Origin: Mycolicibacter senuensis
GTDB lineage: Bacteria; Actinomycetota; Actinomycetes; Mycobacteriales; Mycobacteriaceae
Reading direction: 5' to 3'
Assembly: GCF_002101885.1 (NCBI RefSeq)
Contig: NZ_LQPS01000013.1
Span: forward strand, 1-64,000
Length of the DNA stretch: 64,000 nucleotides
Shown piece after piece: positions 46,116 to 54,178 of this stretch; within the stretch, counting starts at the first letter, position 1, and each line of letters begins with the position of its first letter. The position numbers were made by a program, and so were the translations under genes. The notes under the pieces are model-generated. The model saw only the letters and a list, made by a program, of their open reading frames with translations. It was not told the DNA's origin and made no database searches.

Positions 46116-47486
46116 GTGCCCGCACCCCGCACCGCGATCATCGGGGCCGGTATCAGCGGGCTGACTGCCGGGAAAATGTTGTCCGACTACGCAGTTGACT
46201 ACACCTGCTTCGAATCCTCCGACCGGATCGGCGGCAACTGGGCCTTCGGCAACCCCAACGGGCACTCCAGCGCCTACCGGTCGCTGCACATCGACACCTC
46301 GAAACACCAGCTGTCCTTCAAGGACTTCCCGATGCCGGCCCACTACCCCGACTTCTTGCACCACACCCTGGTCAAGGAGTATCTGGAGTCCTACGCGGCG
46401 GCTTTTGCGCTCAAACGCAACATCGAGTTCGAGACCGAGGTCGTCCACGCGCAGCGGCTGGCCGGCGGTGGCTGGGAGCTGCACCTGGCCGGGGGCGCGC
46501 GCCGCCGCTTCGACCTGCTGGTGGTCGCCAACGGCCATCACTGGGATCCGCGCTACCCGGACTTCCCCGGCGAGTTCAGTGGCGAGACGCTGCACGCGCA
46601 TCACTACATCGACCCGAAGACGCCGCTGGAGTTCAGCGGCAAGCGCATCCTGGTCGTCGGCCTGGGCAACAGCGCCGCCGACATCGCCGTCGAACTGTCG
46701 TCGAAGGCCCTGGACAACGAACTGACGCTGTCGACGCGCTCCGGCGCCTGGATCGTGCCGAAGTACCTGGCCGGCAAGCCCGCCGACAAGTACTACCGAA
46801 CCAGCCCGTATCTGCCGTTCTCCTGGCAGCGCAAGCTCCTGCAGTGGACCCAGCCGCTGATCGCCGGGCAGCCCGAGGATGTCGGGCTGCCGACACCCAA
46901 CCACAAGTTCTTCGAGGCCCACCCCACCCAGTCGGTGGAGCTGCCGCTGCGGCTGGGATCCGGTGACGTCATCCCCAAGCACAACATCAGCCGATTCGAC
47001 GGCGCCACCGTGCATTTCACCGACGGCACCCACAGCGACTTCGACATCATCATCTACGCCACCGGCTACAACATCACCTTCCCGTTCTTCGACCCGGAGT
47101 TCATCAGCGCACCGGACAACCGGATCGACCTGTACAAGCGGATGTTCTATCCCGGCATCGATGACCTGGTGTTCGCCGGCTTCGCCCAGCCCACCCCGAC
47201 GCTGTTCCCGTTCGTCGAGGCACAGGCCCGGCTGATCGGCGCCTATGCGGTCGGGCGCTACCGGCCGCCGTCGGTCGCCGAGATGCGCCGGGTGATCGAG
47301 GCCGACATGCGCAAGTTCACCGGCCACATGCTCGACACCCCGCGCCACACCCAGCAACTCGACTACTTCCTCTACGAGCACGACCTGCGCACCACCGAGA
47401 TCCCGCGCGGCGCAAGGCGGGCCGTCGAACGCGGTGCCCCCCGTTGGGCCGAGGTGGCAGTGGGCGAGGGTGAGGTATCGGCGTGA
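46116..47486 (+). CDS. Class B flavin-containing monooxygenase (MymA-like)
   Basis: A 456-residue NADPH- and O2-dependent flavoenzyme. The FAD motif GAGISG is at residues 10-15, the FMO identifying motif FSGETLHAHHY (FxGxxxHxxxY) at about 154-164, and the NADPH motif GLGNSA at about 182-187. The final Tyr of the FMO motif fits the FMO group rather than classical Baeyer-Villiger enzymes, which have Trp there. It leads a five-gene operon whose enzyme set resembles the M. tuberculosis mymA operon (Rv3083-Rv3089). The GTG at 46116 has GGAGG about 8 nt upstream. The true substrate is unknown. Confidence 0.88.
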   Translation: MPAPRTAIIGAGISGLTAGKMLSDYAVDYTCFESSDRIGGNWAFGNPNGHSSAYRSLHIDTSKHQLSFKDFPMPAHYPDFLHHTLVKEYLESYAAAFALKRNIEFETEVVHAQRLAGGGWELHLAGGARRRFDLLVVANGHHWDPRYPDFPGEFSGETLHAHHYIDPKTPLEFSGKRILVVGLGNSAADIAVELSSKALDNELTLSTRSGAWIVPKYLAGKPADKYYRTSPYLPFSWQRKLLQWTQPLIAGQPEDVGLPTPNHKFFEAHPTQSVELPLRLGSGDVIPKHNISRFDGATVHFTDGTHSDFDIIIYATGYNITFPFFDPEFISAPDNRIDLYKRMFYPGIDDLVFAGFAQPTPTLFPFVEAQARLIGAYAVGRYRPPSVAEMRRVIEADMRKFTGHMLDTPRHTQQLDYFLYEHDLRTTEIPRGARRAVERGAPRWAEVAVGEGEVSA

Positions 47487-48394
47487 ACAGGATCCGGTTC
47501 GACAGCGACGGCACCAGCTGCGTCGGGCAGTTCTTCCCCGCCGCCGGCGACGACGACCGCGCACCGGTCGTGGTGCTCGGGCACGGTTTCGGCGGCACCG
47601 TCGACTCCGGGTTGGTTCCCTTCGCGCAGCGGTTGAGTTCGGCCGGCTTCGCCGCGTTGGCCTTCGACTACCGCTACTTCGGGCAGTCTGATGGCCAACC
47701 ACGGCAACGGATTTCGGTCACCGAGCAGGTAGCCGACTTCCGCGCCGCGTGTACGGCCGCGGCACGTCAACCCGGCGTCGATCCGCGGCGGGTGGTGGTG
47801 TGGGGTGTCTCGCTGGCCGGTGGCCATGTGTTCGAGGTGGCGGCAACCACCCCCGGCGTGGCGGCCGCGGTGGCGTTGACGCCGCTGGTCAGCGGACCGG
47901 CGGCCGCGGTCGCGGCGCTGCCGCACCACCGCCCGGCAACCCTGTTGCGCTCCACGGTGACCGGTTGGCGCAGCGCGCTGGCCCAGCGGGCCGGGCGCCC
48001 GCCCGCGACGATCCCGCTGGTGGGCCGGCCCGGTGAACTGGCGACCCTGACCGCCGACGGCTACTACGAGGCCTACCTGGCGATGGCCGGCCCCACCTGG
48101 CGCAACGAGGTCGACGCGCAGGTGGGGCTGCAGCTCGGCGGCTACCGGCCGGCCGCCAAGCACGCCGCGGCGATCCGCTGCCCGATGCTGGTGCAGATCG
48201 CCGACTTCGACCGGGGCGCTCCCCCGCAGGCCGCGGCCAAGGCGGCGTTCGCCGCGCGCGCCGAAGTGCGCCACTACCCCTGCGATCACTTCGACGTTTT
48301 CTCCGGCGGCGACTGGTTCGATCATGTCGTCGAGCACCAGATCGCGTTCCTGGCCAGGCACCTGACCGCACCGACCGCTACCGTCACGGGTTAG
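47483..48394 (+). CDS. Alpha/beta hydrolase (LipR-like)
   Basis: A 303-residue alpha/beta-hydrolase of the dienelactone hydrolase/xaa-Pro peptidase-like group. The oxyanion strand is VVVLGHGFGGTVDSG, the nucleophile elbow GVSLAG (Ser at about residue 114), then QIADFDRGAPP and the CDHFDVFSG segment with the catalytic His. It overlaps the monooxygenase by 4 nt (GTGA), so the two are translationally coupled. If the monooxygenase makes an ester, this enzyme could cleave it (inference). Confidence 0.85.
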   Translation: MNRIRFDSDGTSCVGQFFPAAGDDDRAPVVVLGHGFGGTVDSGLVPFAQRLSSAGFAALAFDYRYFGQSDGQPRQRISVTEQVADFRAACTAAARQPGVDPRRVVVWGVSLAGGHVFEVAATTPGVAAAVALTPLVSGPAAAVAALPHHRPATLLRSTVTGWRSALAQRAGRPPATIPLVGRPGELATLTADGYYEAYLAMAGPTWRNEVDAQVGLQLGGYRPAAKHAAAIRCPMLVQIADFDRGAPPQAAAKAAFAARAEVRHYPCDHFDVFSGGDWFDHVVEHQIAFLARHLTAPTATVTG

Positions 48395-48402
48395 GAGGCG
48401 CC

Positions 48403-50007
48403 ATGGCCGAGACGATGCAACAACTGCTTGCCGAACGCGCGGACGACGATGGGCCGGCGGTGCTCTACAACGATGCCCACGGCGGGCAGACCCGATGGAG
48501 CTGGCGGCAGTATCTGGACCGGGCAACCCGCCATGCCGCCGTGCTGCTCGCCCGCGCCGACCGCGGCCGCCCGATGCACGTGGGCGCCCTGTTGGGCAAC
48601 ACCCCCGCGATGCTCACCGCGGTCGCCGGCGCCGGGCTGGGCGGCTACGTGCTGTGCGGGGTCAACGACACCCGGCGCGGATCAGCCCTGGCCGGTGACC
48701 TGCGCACCGCCGACGTGCAGACCCTGCTCGTCGACGCCGCGCACCGCGATCTGTTGACCGGGGTGGACCTGACCGGCATCACCGTCATCGACGTCGACGA
48801 CCCGGCATGGGAGCAGCAGTGCGCCGGCGCCGGCGCACTGCAACCGCACCGGCAGGCCGAGCCGCTGGACCCGTTCATGCTGATCTTCACCTCCGGCACC
48901 AGCGGCGACCCGAAAGCGGTGCTGGTCAGCCACTTCATGGTGCTGGTAGCCGGGCAGAGCCTGACCGAACGGTTCGAGTTGGGCGCCGACGACGTCGTCT
49001 ACCTGTCGATGCCGCTGTTCCATTCGAATGCGATCGCCGCCGGCTTCGGCCCGGCCGTGGCCGCCGGTGCGGCGATGGCCCCGGCGAAGTTCTCCGCCTC
49101 GCGCTTCCTGGCCGACATCCGCGGCTACGGCGCCACCTACATGAACTACGTCGGCAAGCCGTTCGCCTACCTGCTGGCCCACCCCGAACAGTCCGACGAC
49201 GCCGACAACCCGCTGCGCGTCGCGTTCGGCAACGAGGCCTCCGAACGCGACATCGCCGAATTCGCCCGCAGGTTCGGGGCGCAGGTGGTCGACGCGTTCG
49301 GGTCCACCGAGAACGCGGTCACCATCACCCGCGACGAAGGCACCCCGCCCGGCTCGGTGGGGCGCGGCTTCCCCGGCGTGGCCATCTACCGGAGCGATCC
49401 GGTCGCCGAATGCCCGACGGCGGTGTTCGACGAGCACGGCGTGCTGACCAACGCCGAGGAGGCGATCGGAGAGCTGGTCAACACCGCCGGATCGGGGTTC
49501 TTCACCGGCTACTACAACAACGCCGAAGCCACCTCTGAGCGGATGCGCGACGGCATCTACTGGTCGGGTGACCTGGCGTACAAGGATGCCGACGGCTGGA
49601 TTTATTTGGCCGGGCGCACCGCGGACTGGATGCGCGTCGACGGCGAGAACCTCGCCGCCGCCCCGATCGAGCGCATCCTGATGCGCCACCCCACGATCAG
49701 CCAGGCCGCGGTGTACGCGGTGCCCGACGGCAACGTCGGCGACCAGGTGATGGCCGCACTGGTGCTACGCGACGGCACCGAGCTGACCCGGGACGAATTC
49801 ACCGAATTCCTTGCCGCCCAGGAGGATCTGTCGCCCAAGGCGTGGCCACGCTACGTCCGGATCATGGCGCAACTGCCCGCGACGGCCACCAACAAGGTGC
49901 TCAAACGCGTGCTGGTGGCCGAGGGCAGCGATGTCGGCGCGGACCCGCTGTGGGTACGGCCGGAGCGTGAAAACAACTACGGCACAACGGCGGGAGCTCA
50001 CCGATGA
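48403..50007 (+). CDS. Acyl-CoA synthetase / AMP-dependent ligase (FadD-like)
   Basis: A 534-residue ANL-superfamily enzyme that activates a carboxylic acid with ATP and CoA. The P-loop-like core IFTSGTSGDPKAVLVSH lies at about residues 164-180, the AFGSTENAVTI motif in the middle, the YWSGDLAYKDADGWIY hinge region at about 386, and the C-terminal lysine in TATNKVLKRVL at about 500. Length is standard. It lies 8 nt after the hydrolase and overlaps the next gene by 4 nt. The acid formed by the preceding enzymes is the likely substrate (inference); chain length cannot be told. Confidence 0.9.
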   Translation: MAETMQQLLAERADDDGPAVLYNDAHGGQTRWSWRQYLDRATRHAAVLLARADRGRPMHVGALLGNTPAMLTAVAGAGLGGYVLCGVNDTRRGSALAGDLRTADVQTLLVDAAHRDLLTGVDLTGITVIDVDDPAWEQQCAGAGALQPHRQAEPLDPFMLIFTSGTSGDPKAVLVSHFMVLVAGQSLTERFELGADDVVYLSMPLFHSNAIAAGFGPAVAAGAAMAPAKFSASRFLADIRGYGATYMNYVGKPFAYLLAHPEQSDDADNPLRVAFGNEASERDIAEFARRFGAQVVDAFGSTENAVTITRDEGTPPGSVGRGFPGVAIYRSDPVAECPTAVFDEHGVLTNAEEAIGELVNTAGSGFFTGYYNNAEATSERMRDGIYWSGDLAYKDADGWIYLAGRTADWMRVDGENLAAAPIERILMRHPTISQAAVYAVPDGNVGDQVMAALVLRDGTELTRDEFTEFLAAQEDLSPKAWPRYVRIMAQLPATATNKVLKRVLVAEGSDVGADPLWVRPERENNYGTTAGAHR

Positions 50008-50774
50008 CACAAGCTGTAGCGCTGATCGTCGGCGGCGCCTCGGGCATCGGGCTGGCCACCGCGCAGGCCTTGGCCGCGCGAGGCGACCACGTGGTGATCG
50101 CCGACGTCAATACCGAGGCGGCGCAGCAGCGGGCCGCCGAACTCGGCGATGGGGCCACCGCGGTGACCGCCGACGTGACCGACGAGGACAGCATCGCCGC
50201 GGCATTCGCGATCGCGGCACAGCGCGGACCGGTGCGCAGCGTGGTCAGCTGCGCCGGGCTGTCGGTGATCGGCGCGATCCCCGACATCGACCTGGCCGGC
50301 TGGCAGACCACCATCGATGTCTGTCTGACCGGCACCATGCTGGTGATCAAGCACGCGGCCCGCACCATGGCGGACGACGGCAGCATCGTGGCGGTCTCGT
50401 CGCTGAACGGACGCCAGCCCGGGACCGCGATGGCCGCCTACTGCAGCGCCAAAGCCGGTGTGCTGATGCTGATCCAGGTGGCCGCTTTGGAGTTGGCCGC
50501 TCGCGGCATCCGGGTCAACGCCGTCTCCCCCGGCCTGGTCGACACTCCCCTGGTCGCCGGGCTGACGATGGTGCCCGGCCTCACCGACGAGTACATCGAG
50601 AACACCCCGCTGGGCCGGTCCGGTACCGCGAGCGATATCGCCGACGCGGTGGAGTTCTTGACCTCACAACGCGCCTCCTGGATCACCGGGTCGGCCTTCG
50701 ACATCAACGGCGGCGCCCACATGAAGCGCTACCCCGACCTGCTCGGCAAGGTCCAGTCACTACTAGAAGGATGA
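50004..50774 (+). CDS. Short-chain dehydrogenase/reductase
   Basis: A 256-residue classical SDR with a Rossmann GGASGIGLATA (TGxxxGxG variant with Gly for Thr), CAGLS (NAG position), catalytic SSLNG, YCSAK (Tyr and Lys) and the SPGLVDTPL segment. NAD(H) preference is suggested by the ADVN acidic residue after strand 2. The C-terminal SAFDINGGAH fits the family. It overlaps the ligase stop (ATGA) and precedes the alcohol dehydrogenase by 4 nt. Substrate unknown. Confidence 0.9.
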   Translation: MTQAVALIVGGASGIGLATAQALAARGDHVVIADVNTEAAQQRAAELGDGATAVTADVTDEDSIAAAFAIAAQRGPVRSVVSCAGLSVIGAIPDIDLAGWQTTIDVCLTGTMLVIKHAARTMADDGSIVAVSSLNGRQPGTAMAAYCSAKAGVLMLIQVAALELAARGIRVNAVSPGLVDTPLVAGLTMVPGLTDEYIENTPLGRSGTASDIADAVEFLTSQRASWITGSAFDINGGAHMKRYPDLLGKVQSLLEG

Positions 50775-50778
50775 CGAG

Positions 50779-51804
50779 ATGCGCAGTGTCGTAATCGATG
50801 CACCCGGATCGGTCCGCGTCGACACCCGCCCCGACCCCGGCCTGCCCGGCCCTGACGGTGCCGTGATCGCGGTGACCGCGACCGCGATCTGCGGGTCGGA
50901 TCTGCACATTTACGAGGGCCACTTCCCCATGGCCGAACCGGTGGCCGTCGGACATGAGGCGATCGGCACCGTCGTCGACGTCGGCCCCGAAGTGACCTCG
51001 GTCAAGGCCGGCGACCGGGTGATGGTGTCCTCGGTAGCCGGGTGCGGACACTGTGCCGGCTGCGCCACCCGCGACCCGATCCGGTGCCACACCGGCCCGT
51101 TGATCTTCGGATCGGGCGCACTGGGCGGGGCCCAATCGGAGCTGCTCGCCGTGCCCGGGGCGGATTTTCAGCTGGCCCGCATCCCCGAGGGACTCTGCGA
51201 CGAGGAAGCCCTGCTGCTCACCGACAACCTCGCTACCGGCTGGGCGGCCGCGTTGCGCGCCGACATCCCGGCGGGCGGCACCGTGGCCGTGATCGGGTTG
51301 GGCGCGGTGGGGCTGTGCGCGGCACAAAGCGCGCTGTTCCTCGGTGCGGCAACGGTTCTCGGTATCGACCCGGTCCCTCAACGGCGGGACCGTGCGGCAG
51401 CGATGGGCGCGACACCCGCACCGCCGTCGGCGACCGTCGCGGCGATGGAGCACACCGGTGGGCGTGGTGTCGACGTGGTGATCGACGCCGTCGGCTCGGA
51501 CACCACGTTGGCTGACGCCCTGACGGCGGTACGTGCCGGCGGCACGGTGTCGGTGGTCGGCGTGCATGACCTGCAGCCCTTCCCCTTCCCCGCGCTGGCC
51601 GCCTTGGTGCGCAGCATCACGCTGCGCATGACGACCGCGCCGGTGCAGCAGACCTGGCCGCAGCTGGTGCCGCTGCTGCAATCCGGGCGGCTATCGGTGG
51701 CCGGCATCTTCACCACCGAGATGCCGCTGGACGCCGCGGCCGACGCCTACCGCGCAGTCGCCGCCCGATCCGGGGACGTGGTGAAGGTGCTGCTCACGCC
51801 GTAG
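50779..51804 (+). CDS. Zinc-dependent alcohol dehydrogenase (MDR family)
   Basis: A 341-residue medium-chain dehydrogenase. Catalytic-zinc ligands are visible as Cys38 in AICGSDLH and in the GHEAIG motif. The structural-zinc site has the cysteine cluster CGHCAGCATRDPIRC. The Rossmann motif GLGAVGLCAA is at about residues 173-182. Length is normal. As the last gene of the operon it would oxidise the alcohol released in a degradative route. Downstream, 46 nt precede the toxin-antitoxin genes. It parallels AdhD of the mymA operon. Confidence 0.9.
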   Translation: MRSVVIDAPGSVRVDTRPDPGLPGPDGAVIAVTATAICGSDLHIYEGHFPMAEPVAVGHEAIGTVVDVGPEVTSVKAGDRVMVSSVAGCGHCAGCATRDPIRCHTGPLIFGSGALGGAQSELLAVPGADFQLARIPEGLCDEEALLLTDNLATGWAAALRADIPAGGTVAVIGLGAVGLCAAQSALFLGAATVLGIDPVPQRRDRAAAMGATPAPPSATVAAMEHTGGRGVDVVIDAVGSDTTLADALTAVRAGGTVSVVGVHDLQPFPFPALAALVRSITLRMTTAPVQQTWPQLVPLLQSGRLSVAGIFTTEMPLDAAADAYRAVAARSGDVVKVLLTP

Positions 51805-51850
51805 CGGACGGCCGCTCCCACGATTGTTTACAACGTGCAACACTGTAGGC

Positions 51851-52240
51851 ATGTCGGTGAATGTCTCCGTCCGCCTCGATGACCGCCTGGCTGAGCGGCT
51901 GCGATTGCGCGCCCGCGCAGCCGGGGAAAGCCTGTCGGAGCGGCTTCGGCGCTACGCCGAGGAAGGCGCCCGGCGCGACGAGCATCCGTTGATCACGTTT
52001 CGCGATGGCCCGAACGGCCGGCGGGCCGGCGTCATCGGCGGGCCCGACGTCTGGGAGATCGCCATGTGGATCGACGACCTCGGGCCGGTCGACGATCCGA
52101 CGGCCGAACTAGCGGCAGACGGGACCGCCACCCGACCCCAGATCGACGCAGCGTTGGCGTACCGACGTGCGTATCCCGATGAGATTCAGGCCCGCATCGA
52201 TCTGCATCGCAGTGAGACCGCCGTCGCCGACAACCGGTGA
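51851..52240 (+). CDS. Antitoxin with RHH and DUF433-like domains
   Basis: A 129-residue protein starting MSVNVSVRLDDRLAERL, a ribbon-helix-helix DNA-binding region (1-45), followed by a DUF433-type region with GPNGRRAGVIGGPDVWEIAM and IDAALAYRRAYPDEIQARI. Such proteins are partners of DUF5615 PIN-like toxins, and the next gene is one, starting inside this gene's stop (4-nt overlap). The ATG at 51851 gives a sensible RHH start; a frame from 51824 is open but has no good start signal. It would bind and neutralise the toxin and repress the promoter (inference). Confidence 0.78.
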   Translation: MSVNVSVRLDDRLAERLRLRARAAGESLSERLRRYAEEGARRDEHPLITFRDGPNGRRAGVIGGPDVWEIAMWIDDLGPVDDPTAELAADGTATRPQIDAALAYRRAYPDEIQARIDLHRSETAVADNR

Positions 52241-52587
52241 AGGTACTTCTGGATGAGATGTATCCGGCCGCCTTGGCGGAGCGTCTGGAAGCAGCCGGTT
52301 TGGCGGTGCGCACGGTGGCTGGCCTCGGTCTCGCCGGCCACGATGACCCGACCGTGTTTGCAGCGGCTGTGGCCGGCGGCTACACGGTTCTCACCGAGAA
52401 CGTCGGTGATTTCACGCGGATCGCCGCGGAGTACCTTGCCGGGGGTCGGCACCATCCGGGATTGTTGATCGCTTTAGCCACGCGGTTTTCTCGGCGTCCG
52501 TCGGGAGTCGCGCCGCTCGCCGCGGCTGTCGTCGCGGTGCAAGCCGAAGATCTCGCCGACCGGACCGTGTTCTTGCAACAGCGTTAG
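52237..52587 (+). CDS. DUF5615 PIN-like toxin
   Basis: A 116-residue protein with the Mut7-C/DUF5615 PIN-like pattern: MKVLLDEMYPAALAERL at the start with an acidic pair, GHDDPTVFAAAVAGGY in the middle and LTENVGDFTRIA with another acidic cluster. This fold is related to PIN ribonucleases such as VapC. The gene is coupled to the antitoxin and its 3' end overlaps the convergent pirin gene by 4 nt. RNA cleavage is expected by analogy; no substrate can be inferred. Confidence 0.75.
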   Translation: MKVLLDEMYPAALAERLEAAGLAVRTVAGLGLAGHDDPTVFAAAVAGGYTVLTENVGDFTRIAAEYLAGGRHHPGLLIALATRFSRRPSGVAPLAAAVVAVQAEDLADRTVFLQQR

Positions 52588-53561
52588 CCGCCGCCTGCCC
52601 GGCGGGGCCGCAGCCGCACCGGCGGCAGTGGCGGTGCGGGCAGTCGTTCCAGCCGGCCCCGGTAGCCGCGGACCGCGCCGAACCGGTCATCGCCGTCCTG
52701 CCACAGTTGCCGGTATTGGGCGATCTCATCGTGGCTACGGCCGATGAAGTTCCACCACAGCACCAGCTCGTCGCCGAACGGCACCCCGCCCAGCAACAGC
52801 ACTCGGGCGGGGGAGTCGCCGGTGTTGGCCAGCGCCAGCTCCGTGCGACCCGGCCCCTGGTAGCCCAGCTCGCCGATCCCCAGCGCCGCCCCGGCCAGCG
52901 CAACCGCGCCCCGATCACACAGCACACCGTGCTCGAACGCCGGATCGACCTCCAGCGCGAGCTCGCGTCGCGGATCCAGATCGACCTGGGCGCCCAGCAG
53001 CGGAGTGAAGGACGGAACGGGGGAGCGGTGACCGGCCAGTTCCCCGAGGAACACCAACGCGGTGGCGCCGGGCAGCGCCGCCGGTTCGGGCGCGAAGTGG
53101 TGAAAGGCCCGGGCGGTATGGCGGTCGGCGTCCGGCAGCGCCACCCACAGCTGCACGCCATGCAGCACCGGCGCGGTGTCGGCGTCCACCGAGACCTCCG
53201 AGTGGCAGATGCCCGCGCCCGCGGTCATCAGGTTCAACTCGCCGGGGCGCACCAGCGCGTGCACTCCGCCGCTGTCGCGATGCTCGACGCGGCCGTGAAA
53301 CAGCCAGGTCGCGGTCTGCAGCCCGGTGTGCGGATGGGGCGGCACGTCCATGCCCCCGTCGCGGCCGATGTCATGCGGCCCGTAATGGTCGACGAAGCAC
53401 CAGGCGCCGATCAGCGAGCGCTCCCGCTGCGGCAGGGTGCGGCGCACCCGGATGGCGCGCGGCCCGCCCAGTGGCACCTCCCGCGGGCGCAGCACCTCGA
53501 TGCCGTCGGCCGGTGCTGCAGCACAGGCGAATTCAGCCGATGTAGTCTCCAGGTTGCTCAA
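52584..53561 (-). CDS. Pirin-family bicupin protein
   Basis: A 325-residue bicupin with the pirin core RRTLPQRERSLIGAWCFVDHYGP, VPPHPHTGLQTATWLF (metal-binding His), the GGVHALVRPGELNLMTAGAG strand and HSEVS. The C-terminal half contains VLLLGGVPFGDELVLWWNF, the usual pirin end. Pirins bind iron, and some act as quercetinases or transcription cofactors; function here is unknown. The TTG at 53561 is preferred because GGAGGTG stands about 6 nt upstream, over a GTG at 53603 without a ribosome site. Confidence 0.88.
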   Translation of the reverse strand: MSNLETTSAEFACAAAPADGIEVLRPREVPLGGPRAIRVRRTLPQRERSLIGAWCFVDHYGPHDIGRDGGMDVPPHPHTGLQTATWLFHGRVEHRDSGGVHALVRPGELNLMTAGAGICHSEVSVDADTAPVLHGVQLWVALPDADRHTARAFHHFAPEPAALPGATALVFLGELAGHRSPVPSFTPLLGAQVDLDPRRELALEVDPAFEHGVLCDRGAVALAGAALGIGELGYQGPGRTELALANTGDSPARVLLLGGVPFGDELVLWWNFIGRSHDEIAQYRQLWQDGDDRFGAVRGYRGRLERLPAPPLPPVRLRPRRAGGG

Positions 53562-53609
53562 CCGCCCACCTCCGTGCCGTGCACCGAGCCGCGTCGGTGA
53601 CACTACCGG

Positions 53610-54026
53610 TCACGCTGCTGAAGGGGAACCGATCCGGCCGGTGGGCAGGTGAAAAACCGCCGCGGCCACCGGCAGCTGCTGCCGTTCGTGGTTGGTCAGC
53701 AACGCCTGGTTATCGGGGAGCTCGCGCGAATTGATCGTGCCGGCGGCGATCTCGCGCAGCACCGCGTGGGCCTGCGCGAGCTCGGTGCGCTTGCGGTACT
53801 GGCCGCCGGGAAGCTTGACGCCGGCCCACACGCCGTACTCCTCACCGCGTTCCACCGCAAGCGCGGCGCAGCGACGCTGCTGGGCCAGCGGGCAGCGGCG
53901 CAGACATAGCAGCCGCGCCTCGGTGGCGGACTGCTCGTAGGCCCGCGCCTTGGCGGCGCCGTCGGCGCCGTCGGCGTCGGGGTAGCCGAACCACAGTTCG
54001 GGGTTGGTGGAGCAGGGGAGTGCCAT
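53610..54026 (-). CDS. whiB5: WhiB5-like iron-sulfur transcription factor
   Basis: A 138-residue WhiB protein with four cysteines (Cys5, and CLRRC plus a further Cys in PLAQQRRCAALA) and the GVWAG turn in EYGVWAGVKLPGG, followed by basic residues RKR for DNA binding. The cysteine spacing C-x3-C-x7-C is wider than the usual C-x2-C-x5-C; I recall the same in M. tuberculosis WhiB5 (139 aa, Rv0022c). The ATG at 54026 has AGGAGG 5 nt upstream. It is divergent from the Rv0023-like regulator. M. tuberculosis WhiB5 is reported to affect ESX-2 and ESX-4 genes (known, from memory). Confidence 0.88.
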   Translation of the reverse strand: MALPCSTNPELWFGYPDADGADGAAKARAYEQSATEARLLCLRRCPLAQQRRCAALAVERGEEYGVWAGVKLPGGQYRKRTELAQAHAVLREIAAGTINSRELPDNQALLTNHERQQLPVAAAVFHLPTGRIGSPSAA

Positions 54027-54055
54027 CGGGACCTCCTGTTGGCGACGGATCAGAT

Positions 54056-54122
54056 AACGTAGATGGAAACGTATATGAACGGATAGCGCCGACGCAAGAG
54101 AAGTTGATAAAAACATATATGT
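54056..54122. promoter_or_regulatory. Operator-like repeats between whiB5 and the Rv0023-like gene
   Basis: Three related A/T-rich sites occur: AACGTAGATG (54056-54065), AACGTATATG (54068-54077) and AACATATATG (54112-54121, within the perfect palindrome ACATATATGT at 54113-54122). Sites 1-2 are 12 bp apart and 2-3 are 44 bp apart, near whole helical turns. They stand out in GC-rich DNA and probably bind the divergent regulator. Confidence 0.6.
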
Positions 54123-54145
54123 AAGTCGGGTACGCGGAGGCTGTG

Positions 54146-54178
54146 TAGTATCCGGTCATGGTCGGGGCGCAACGGTGA
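54146..54178 (+). promoter_or_regulatory. Candidate -10 and leaderless six-codon uORF before the Rv0023-like gene
   Basis: TAGTAT (54146-54151) ends 6 nt before an ATG at 54158, which opens a six-codon frame MVGAQR. Its TGA (54176-54178) overlaps the GTG start of the regulator (GTGA). Transcription starting at that A would give a leaderless upstream ORF coupled to the main gene. The elements are seen; use is inferred. Confidence 0.5.

Noticed and set aside
40160..54026. Genomic island bounded by a duplicated tRNA-Leu 3' end
   Set aside because: I looked for a copy of the tRNA 3' end near the right edge by eye and saw none, and there is no integrase gene.
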